From NCBI RefSeq assembly GCF_000004075.3, contig NC_026657.2, forward strand, positions 27,002,408 through 27,066,407: a stretch of 64,000 nt of DNA. Reading direction: 5' to 3'. A program made the position numbers and the translations under genes. This document shows, piece by piece, positions 55,378 to 64,000 of this stretch; within the stretch, counting starts at the first letter, position 1; each line of letters opens with the position of its first letter. The notes below the pieces were generated by a model that saw only the letters and a program-made list of their open reading frames with translations, made no database searches and was not told the origin of the DNA. The DNA comes from Cucumis sativus. Lineage: Eukaryota > Streptophyta > Magnoliopsida > Cucurbitales > Cucurbitaceae.

Positions 55378-58300
55378 TCATTGATTCCATAGAGCAAACA
55401 TTGGAGCATGATGATGACCCAATGTTACACTCATTTGCCTATTTTGATCCCCCTCTTCATACTTTTCTTCTTGCATTGAAAAATATCCTTGCGAATACTC
55501 TCCTCCCCCAACCCCAATCCCAAACTCCTCGTTGTTTTGCACTGGAGAGCACTTTGTTGATGGATCTATCGTTCTATTGCTTGAACCCATCAAACTCAAA
55601 TCGTTGTCCATCTTTGCTACATTCTCATGGTGTTGATTAACATCATCTGCGACAGCGTTGTCACACCAAACCATGTTAGCCAACTCGTGGTGACTCTCGG
55701 CACTGCCATCCGTAATGGCTAAGAGAGGCTGTGAGGACGATGATGGAGAAGCACAAGTGGTATAGTCTTCAGTTGTCGAGGGAGTACCGTCCTTTAATGG
55801 TGAACGTTTCGCAAGGTCACCAGCAATCAAAGTCGAACTAGAGCAAATCCTCTTTACGTCATACCTACTAATGTCGAAATTTGTCACAGCACTCGTCCCC
55901 CTAAACTTGATTGCCGCAATGTCGTAGGCCTCCGCAGCCTCCTCTTGTGTACCTTTAGGAAACAATAACTCTAATGGGAAAAAAAATAATACAACATAAT
56001 ACACAATTTAATTGAATTCATAATTGTTACTCACTAAATGTCCCAAGGTACAAATCTTTATTTCCTGCTACTCTTCCTATTCTAGCTTGCCACCTTCCAT
56101 GTTGATGATGTCTGTCCCAAAAGAACACTCATTTAAAGAACAAACCAAACAATTTTAATAGACAATGAGTGAAAAAGAAAGGAATTTTTGAAGCATTCAT
56201 TAAACTAATAGTCTAATAGTAACAGACAAGTAGACAAGTAAGTTAATGTGAAAGGAAAGAAAACGTTTAATTAAATTTATGTTTGTTTGTTTGTTTTTAT
56301 TGTTATTATTTAAATGTGTTGCCAATGATAATTGAAAAAGACTGCAGCTGGGACAACATGCAATAAAAACAAGAGAAACTCCATTATTAAAGTTGCCTTT
56401 TTGGTTTGTGCCATACCTTGTAACTCCTCTGTACATTGAGGCTCCTCTTGAGAATCCACTGCTTTTCCTGTTTACCCAAAAATAAAGAAGGATAGTTCAT
56501 ATATCTCAAACAATAATATTGCAATCAAAAGAAGATGGCCCGACCACCATCGAACAAATTACCAAAGAATTTTTCTTGTATAATACCTTCTCAAATTGGC
56601 TACAAACTCTTGCCTGGTCATGTTCTTCATTTCATCCAGCTCACTTTCATAAGTGCTCAGCTAAATCCCAAATATTCAAACAAATATAAGAAACAAGCTG
56701 GCCGGAGAAATTAATCAAAGTAGACGATATCAGTTTCAACTTACTGGAAAATTTATATGCGTTGTTGATCCCCAATATTTTAGTGCAGCTAGATCGTAAG
56801 CTCGTGCCGCTTTTTCTTCTTTATCATAACCCCCTGATTAATAAACAAGATATATATTTAACGAATCTATATTTCACTTTTTCTTTTTGTGTTGTGTGAG
56901 TGTGTGTTGAAAACATGGAATGATTGTTATGTCACAAACAATAAAGAAATGGATAGAGATAATAATATGAGATGTAGAATCTTTAATGATATGGGTGGAT
57001 TAAATAACAACATAATAATGAAAAGAAAAAAGAAAAAGGAAAATGTAGGTCCATAAATTTTAGATAAATAATGAAAGAGAAATGGGAGCTAGCTCTTCAC
57101 CTACCAAGATAAACTGCATAATTGGATATTTGGTTGATGCGACCAAATCAGATCCGCCATTCCCACCAACAATTTTTGCACAAAATACATCAAAATTGTT
57201 AGTTTATTTCTCCAAAATTCTTTGTTTCTCAGAAATAAAACAATGGTAAAAAAAAAAAAAAAACAAACTTAGAAGCAAAATGTCATAGTCTATCGACAAT
57301 AAACTTTGATAAACTATTATATGCGATTTTGGTGCGCTAAAAAACACCTATTTAAATGGTCAAGAGTTTCAAGTTCAGTTTTTAAACACAAAGTTTGTAT
57401 TTGTATTTATAGAGTTCCTAAACTTTCACTGTGTTTATCACTTAACTTTCAAGATTTATTTTAAAATTTTGTCTACTAGATTTATGACAATATTTTAAAT
57501 AAAAAAATTAAAGGTAGTTATAAACTTGAGCTTTATGTCGTATGGAATTTTGGATTTTGTGTTTAGATAAATTCAAAGAACAAATTAGAAAGCTTATTGA
57601 CAAAATATATAATATTGAATGTTAAAAACCAAAATAAATACAAAAATTGAATTTAGGGAGATGAAACATATCATATACACATTTTATTTTTCTTTCTTAT
57701 AGAAAAAGTCATATTTTGTTTAATATATATTAGAAAAATACACAAAATTTCTTAGTATAAGCATGGGAATAAAACAATGTCAATTTTCTTTTAGGTAATA
57801 AAAAGGAAAATTTACTCCCCAATAAATTTATTTTAGTCGTAAAATAGAGAAGATTAGAGAATAAAAATAAAATATTGATTATTACTGTTGTAAAAAGTGG
57901 AAAAAGAAAAATGTAGAGTGAGGTGGTAATTACCTTGCCTTCCCTTCCTTGTTTGTCCCTCTTTTCTACAGCTGTTATCCCATAAATGTGCCTCATATCT
58001 TCCTGTCCATCTATGCCTACACCCAAAATCCCCAAATACTCAAATAAAATTTATATATATATATAAAAAATCCCATAAATGAATTTTCATCTTACATGAA
58101 ATAATAAAGAAGAAGAAGAAGAAAGATACCTTGTGACACCGCGATACTGGGAGGTTCTTTGTCCGAAAGTATCAATGGACTTTCTTGGTACAGGTTCTTT
58201 GATAAAAGCCTTGGCTACCGCCATAGGCCTTTTCCGGGAATCAGCAGCCATATGCGGCGGCGATGGGGATGGGGGTGAAGTGAATGAAGCTATGTCGCTT

Positions 58301-58902
58301 TGAGAGTTGGCTGGGCTCATGCCCAAAGAAAGAGATTGGAAGGAGCCACACCCATTTTGTGAAGTGGGTCCCAACCAAGACTTGTCAATTGCATTAGTAT
58401 TGTTAGGAGTTAGAGATTGATCGGCTTGGTAATTGTAATTATCATCATCCTCATTATTATTACTATTATTATTGGGTTGAATAAAGCCGGCGGCGTTGTT
58501 ACTATGGCTTTGATCATTTCCCAGTGAGTTTGAATAGCAATTCCCCAAAAAGTCCTCAAGTTTTGGACTTTCCTCTTCATTCTCATACGATCTCCAATCT
58601 TCAAAAAAAAGGAGAAAAGAAAACACACACACACACACACACACAACCGACACACAATTAAAATTTTATTTTTGAAAAATAATGTGCTGTGTATTTTATA
58701 GTGGAGATTGATAAGAAAGAAAAATACCGTGGGGAGCGGAGATACAAAGAGTTCCATCGGAGCGGAGAGGCATGAGATGGGGGAAGGCGGCGGTGTTGGG
58801 TTGTTCATCGGCGGTGGGGGTGGGGGTGGGGGTGGCGGTGGCGGTGGTGGAATCATGGATTCTGAGATGAGGAGTAAGAGAAAAACCCAACCAATTACTC
58901 AT
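55378..58902 (-). CDS. ANT: AINTEGUMENTA-like double-AP2 transcription factor
   Basis: Nine exons join in phase to about 533 residues: 58902-58728, 58598-58130, 58016-57934, 57113-57105, 56833-56745, 56660-56587, 56467-56417, 56111-56035 and 55952-55378. The N terminus [15 protein letters not shown], then [19 protein letters not shown] and QSLSLGMSP, are features of the ANT/AIL1 branch. The first AP2 repeat (about 207-275) opens [20 protein letters not shown] and contains the VYL insertion encoded by a 9-nt microexon. The linker is [20 protein letters not shown]. The second AP2 repeat (about 310-374) opens [37 protein letters not shown] before repeat 1 and the short C-terminal PMFALWNQ also fit ANT. 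It acts in the nucleus, promoting lateral-organ initiation and growth. Orthology to ANT rather than AIL1 is likely but not proven. Confidence 0.93.
57105..57113 (-). other. 9-nt microexon of the AP2 gene
   Basis: TTTATCTTG between ATGCAG and GTAGGT supplies the VYL residues of the first AP2 repeat: the G of the preceding exon completes Val, and the final G starts Gly. Without it the repeat would lose three residues. This microexon is a known feature of ANT/AP2-group genes and is easily missed by gene finders. Confidence 0.92.
58622..58645. repeat. (CA)n in intron 1 of AP2 gene
   Basis: About twelve CA dinucleotides just upstream of the exon 2 acceptor on the minus strand. Confidence 0.85.
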
Positions 58903-60134
58903 AACTATTTATTAATATTAATAATAATCGTGAGATGGGGTTTTAAATCGCGGAGAAGGGTGTGGGTTGGAGTTGGAAAGAAGAAAGGAGGAAAGACATA
59001 AAAAATCGTGATAATGGGAAGGGACATTGGTATTTATCTATTTATTTATGGGGATTTGGATTTTAGGGGCATTGGGGGATGTATTTTTATTTATTTTTTT
59101 AACAAACTAGGATGACGAAAATTAAATTTTCTTTTCAAATAAATAAAAATAGAGAGTGAAAAGAAAAAGAAAAAAGAAAAAAGAAAGGGGGGGTTGTTCT
59201 TGTTTCTGCTCTGTTGCTCTCCCTCGTCTTTATATTCTCAGCTCTGTTCTGTGTTTCTGTAATTGAAAGGCAAAACCCATTGGAATTCGTACCTCTTTTC
59301 TTTTATTTTATTTCTTTCTTTCACGGCTAAAACCCCACCATCCATAACCATTCTTTCCTCTTTTAAGTTTTCCTAAATTCACCCTAAAATTACAACTTTA
59401 CTAATACTTTTACCTAAATTCTCTCTTATTACTCTTTTTTTTCTACTCAATATTTCAAAACTAGATTTTCATTCAATTATATTCTCTTAAATAATGTTTT
59501 AAATTATATTATTTTAAAACTTTCCTCTTTCCCATTTTTTAACAGTTAGGTAGATTTAATAATCTCTTTAGAACATTTACGTAACCATAAATAATCGAGT
59601 AATAGAGACATACAATGTAATTTTAATATTAAAATAAAATCACACATCTACTAATAATATGCTCCTTAATAATTTTCCTATCATGATATCATAACATCAT
59701 ACATCAATATTAAATAAAAATAAACTTACAAATTATAAAACGATTATACTTTTTTTATTACTCCAACCCAACAAAACTACAATATATATATATATATATA
59801 TATATGAAATTGAGATAAATAACGTAGTTTTCAAAATTAATTATTCAAATATTGTAGGTGTTAAAATATTTATATTAGTAATATAGTTTTTTTTTCTCTC
59901 CTAATGTCTTGGGTTCATATTTTCTCTTTTTTTTTAAAAAAAAATAATTTCTATTAATTTAATTTTTCATGTTCAATTTCTTTTAATATCACTAATTTTA
60001 TGAAATTTTATAATTTTATTTTTATTATTAAAAATAAATTTTGAATCGTTTTTTTAAATAATGACCCATAATTGATAAAAATTAAATGTAAATTAAAATA
60101 TTTTTAATAACCAAATTACATTCATTAAAAAAAT
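58903..60134. promoter_or_regulatory. Upstream region of ANT-like gene
   Basis: On the minus strand a TATA-like GAATATAAAG lies at 59228-59237, about 330 bases before the ATG, followed by a CT/GA-rich leader. Further upstream (59400-60134) is AT-rich DNA with (AT)n at 59780-59804 and nothing recognisable. Confidence 0.5.
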
Positions 60135-62045
60135 TTAAAAATACCAATGTGCTCCATAACTCGGGCATCGTTGATTTCTAGCTAGTTGTCGTCGTCGACT
60201 ATGAAATCTATGTTGTTTTGGCTCATCTTGGTTCTCTGGTTCTTGCTGGTACTCTTGTCGATCTAATATCTCTAGAGGTGCTTCATAACACATATTCATT
60301 ATGTTCTCCATGGCCATGTCCGTGTCCATGCATGTAAGAAGTTGATGGATCAACATCCATATATGAAGACAATGGACTGATCCCTGAATCATAATTTTCA
60401 TTACTGACCTCATAATCACAATATCTTGCTCCAAATGTTGGTGGCATCATCATTGGAGTACCATAACCAGTTTGGTTTTGTGTCTGTGTCATAGGAGGCA
60501 CTTCTTCCACATTATGGAAAACTTCATCGAGTTTAGCTTCTTCCACTCGAACACGTCTCGTATGAATTGGTGGAGGTACAAATGGTAGATTGTACATGTT
60601 ATGGGTATCTCCTCTATATACCTCTCATTATTATTACATATAGGACTTTTTGTGGATCATCTGCAACATCACGAAGTATTGCGTTGTTTGATCTCTGTGA
60701 GTTATAAAAAAATAGAAATATTTAATTGAGTAAATAATTTAAGTAATTATTCAATATTTAAATATGTACCAGATGACCCACGGCTACTCATGGTCGAGTG
60801 ATGTAGAGCCTCGTTATGTTATTAAAACAATTGATGTATTCTTGAGTCACATCCATATCAAATTGCTTATCAAAACTTCTCTTGCCATAAATCTTCTACG
60901 AGATCGCCATCGTACTACTAAATGTGCAACCCTGTCTGACCAATTTGTAAATCTCAAGTCAATGTTACGAAGAAGTGGCTCAGTATTGCATTCTACTGTG
61001 ATATTTTGTTTAAGACCGAATTGTCTGAGCACCCTATCAGGTTGATGCCACTCACCAATATGAAAATATATGAGAGGATTGATGGTTTGCCATATATCTG
61101 ACTGTTCTTACAAAAATTTGGCAAATTATCAACCATATTTTTGTAAAGCTCCTAAATAATCTGAAACATCACACATTACATTAAAAATAAATAAATATAC
61201 GTTTACTAATGTATAAAGAAACTAAAATTTGTGTATTGACCTACCTGATCATGTTGAAGAAAGTCGAACATGTATCTATACTGACTAACTACATAAGTAG
61301 TTGATCTGGTTATACAAAATTGGTCACTCCATCTGTATTAATAAAGTAATATTATAGATTTTTAATTAACTGTATCATTCATCTAGTATTAAACTATTGT
61401 TTGATATAAATTAAAATAAAATATTGTACTATGAACCGTGTGCTTGTCCAAATATTAGATGGTCGTTTGCATGTCTAAACTATGGAGCTATTGTGGGAAA
61501 TCGTTCCCAAACCCATATTTAAAAAAGTATTGATGAACCAGCAATGTCACAAACATCTCGCTTCGATTCTTTGTATAGTTGTTTATATAACCATGCCAAG
61601 CACGCTCCACCCCATGAGTATCGACCTGCCTCATGTAAATCACCCAGTAAGGCAGGAACATTAGGTGCACAAAACTACTTGATTTATCATAAAATAGACT
61701 TTCACCCATAAATTGTAAAATGTATGCTCATGCATATCTAATGACGATTTTCTCTTATGCATCATCATCAAGTCCTAGAAATTTTTTCGCTAACGACGTG
61801 AGACTTAACCTTGATTCCTTTATTTTATTAGTAAGTAGGACCACACCAAGTAACATTAGACATAAGTTTATCTAGTCTTTATGCACTTACTGATAACAGG
61901 TTCCGCATTGGCAGACATCCCTAACAATACTTCTACATCCTACAAGGTGATAATGCACTCTCCAATGGGCATATGAAATGTATGTGTCTCTGATCTCCAT
62001 CTCTCAACGAATGCATTAATAAGATGTCAATCTAACTGGATTAAA
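60135..62045 (-). pseudogene. Plant mobile domain (MAIN-like) pseudogene
   Basis: Read on minus, the order is that of plant mobile domain proteins (often labelled serine/threonine phosphatase 7 long-form homologues). It opens with LINAFVERWRSETHTFHMPI and GECIITL-stop-DVEVLLGM (62010-61910). Next come ESLFYDKSSSFVHLMFLPYW (about 61700) and RWSDQFCITRSTTYVVSQYR followed by MFDFLQHDQ (61335-61255). The core continues with NPLIYFHIGEWHQPD-like text, VLRQFGLKQN (61030), RFTNWSDRVAHLV, and a C-terminal acidic/Gly-His tail ending RRRQLARNQRCPSYGAHW (60140). In-frame stops and frame changes occur at least near 62022, 61955, 61110 and 60845. PMD proteins occur both as host silencing factors and inside transposons. 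Confidence 0.75.
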
Positions 62046-62078
62046 CTCAATCTAGTAACCCTATAAAATCCAGATGCT

Positions 62079-63990
62079 TAAAGTACAGGCAATATGTAAA
62101 GTATGGGAAGAAAATGGCATACCTTGGACATCGTAGATTTTTGGCACTTAATACAATTCCAGAGCCACTTTCTGGGGAGGATGTGTTTTTAAAATTGAAA
62201 GATCTTGAATTTTCTAAAGGGAAGAAGAACCATAAGAAACGGTTGATGAACAGAAGTGACAAAATTTGTTGGAATAGATTATCTTCTTTTTTTGAGTTGC
62301 CATACTGGAAGGATCTTCATGTTAGACATTGTTTAGATGTGATGCACATTGAAAAAAATGTTTGCATGAATATCTTAGGTACACTTCTTGATATTCATTC
62401 TGCTCGTGTGTTAAAGTAAGGATGGATTGAATGCTAGACGCGATTTAGTTTATCTAAAACTTCAACCAGAGCTTGCCCCTATCAGCAGTGAAAAGAAAAT
62501 ATTCATTCCGCCCGCGTGTTATACTCTTACAAAGGATGAAAAACGATGTGTTTTGAAGACTTTGTCTGAAGTAAAGGTTCCTGAAGGTTACTCTTCCAAT
62601 ATTAGAAACCTTATGTCAATGACATATTTAAAACTTAATAGTTTAAAATCTCATGATTGTCATGTGCTCATACAACAGTTGTTTCCCATTGCGATAAGAT
62701 CAGTGCTACCGAAACATGTTCGTTATGCTATAACTAGGTTGTGCGTCTTTTTCAATTTTGTATGCAACAAGGTATTATACGTACAACAACTAGACAAGTT
62801 GGAAGAATATATTGTTGTAACATTGTGTTTGTTTGAAAAGTATTTTCCCCCTTCATTCTTCACAATCATGATTCATCTCACAGTACACATGGTTAGAGAA
62901 GTCAAACTTTGTGGCCCTATATATCTTCGATAGATGTATCCCCTTTGAAAGATTCATGAAGGTCATTAAAAACTCTGTGAGGAATAGATATCGTCCAGAA
63001 GGTTGTATTGCTGAAAGTTATTTAATAGAAGAAGCTGTTGAATTTTGTACCGATTTCTTATCTGGAGTAGATCCCATTGGGCTTGGGGTTGGGACTCGCA
63101 AGTCACAAGACCATTTAGATACTTCAAACATTGGTAGACCATTGTCCATGGGAGTTCCTTTCAAACCTCAACAAGAACTTCTACATCAAGCTCATCAATA
63201 TGTTTTGGAAAATACACTTGATGTCCAACCATATACAGAGTAAGTTTTTCTTGCTTTCTTGATTGTTTATTGACTTTTATATACTTAATATAACTATATT
63301 ACAATGTTTGAATTGATGACTACAAAGAAAACATATGAAGGCTTTGCAACTACAATATCGGAATAAGTCTAGAAATCATAAATGGCTTCAAGAGGAACAT
63401 AATCAAACTTTTATACATTGGCTACGGGGAGAGGTATAGTGCTGAACATAGTAATTTAGTTACACATGTTATGTGTCCAATTTTAAATAAGAATTATCAT
63501 GTTAGGTATCAACTGAGCTTGAAGTTGGAAATGCTGAAGTTTCAGATAACTTACGATGGATTGCTCATGGCCCTCATCCTTTTGTTATTAGATATAGTGG
63601 TTATGCAATAAATGGATGTCGCTATCACACACAATCTTGTGATAAAGAACGAAGTGTACAAAACAATGGAGTTAGCTTAGTTGCAAAAACAATGCAAGTG
63701 TCTAATTCCAAAGATAAAAATCTGGTCATCGGAGATATGTCATTTTATGGAGTCATACAAGAGATATGGGAACTGAATTATAATACGTTTAATGTTCCTG
63801 TGTTTAAATGTGATTGGGTTCAAAACAATGGCGGTGTTCGGATTGATGAACTTGGTTATGTTTTAGTTGATTTGAATAGAGTAGGACACAAGTCAGACTT
63901 CTTTATACTAGCAAGTCAAGCAAAACAAGTTTTTTATGTTGAGGATACAAGCGATGTTAGATGGTCAGTTGTGCTTACTCCACCTTAAAG
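62079..63990 (+). pseudogene. CACTA (En/Spm) transposase, C-terminal part, degenerate
   Basis: Reading begins at KKMAYLGHRRFLALN and continues through FFELPYWKDLHVRHCLDVMH and IEKNVCMNILGTLLDI (TNP2 end). Next are KDGLNARRDL, ACYTLTKDEKRCVLK, LKSHDCHVLIQQLFPIAIRS and FPPSFFTIMIHLTVH (DUF4218). Then come PFERFMKVIKNSVRNRYRPE, GCIAESYLIEEAVEFC and, after two probable introns (from about 63243 and 63436), RYSGYAINGCRYHTQS and VPVFKCDWVQNNGGVRIDEL (DUF4216). Breaks: a frame change at about 62417-62422, a stop at 62931-62933 where Trp is conserved, and a +1 at 62940-62943. The N-terminal half is missing, and the DUF4216 part stops near the window edge. Confidence 0.88.
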
Positions 63991-64000
63991 GGACTTTGAA

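Overview
This window is plant nuclear DNA. The genes have GT-AG introns, long AT-rich intergenic stretches and remnants of CACTA, copia and MITE elements. The families present (CYP92 P450, GRF, ANT-type AP2, RSH2/3-type RelA/SpoT homologue, plant mobile domain) point to a dicot. The overall look fits a compact cucurbit-like genome, but that is an inference and was not tested. All calls come from reading the sequence; no database was searched.

Layout. (1) 0.4-9.3 kb: a large inverted duplication of a CYP92-type cytochrome P450 gene. The left copy (1112-3369, +) has an open two-exon frame. The right copy (6516-8632, -) is broken by a one-base deletion. A third, coding-less copy of the promoter lies between them (about 4866-5560) and is split by a MITE. 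The spacer also holds a 4 x 90 bp minisatellite and a possible LTR fragment. (2) 9.35-10.1 kb: the end of a copia polyprotein. (3) 10.6-13.6 kb: a four-exon AlkB-type 2OG-Fe(II) dioxygenase with an apparent one-base frameshift. (4) 13.6-19.6 kb: repeat-rich DNA with two diverged copies of one retroelement-like repeat and a MITE. (5) 20.05-23.17 kb: an intact six-exon plastid RSH2/3-type (p)ppGpp synthetase/hydrolase, facing a small three-helix membrane protein (23561-23905, -). (6) 25.0-25.45 kb: an alpha/beta-hydrolase pseudogene. (7) 29.1-30.5 kb: a growth-regulating factor with QLQ and WRC domains and a miR396 site. (8) 34.0-34.5 kb: a signal-peptide, proline-rich, single-TM protein with a one-base frameshift in its proline tract. 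(9) 38154-41505: a rearranged, non-autonomous CACTA element with a TTA target duplication. (10) 41.5-55.3 kb: about 14 kb with no gene that I can support. (11) 55378-58902 (-): a nine-exon AINTEGUMENTA-type AP2 gene with a 9-nt microexon. (12) 60.1-62.05 kb (-): a degenerate plant-mobile-domain (MAIN-like) gene, directly abutting the 3' half of a degenerate CACTA transposase (62.08-63.99 kb, +) that runs off the window.

How the genes relate. Apart from the P450 pair there is no pathway cluster. GRF and ANT are both organ-growth regulators but lie 25 kb apart with unrelated material between them. The most unusual structure is the P450 palindrome: one apparently open copy, one dead copy and an orphan promoter. 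Its transcripts could be self-complementary.
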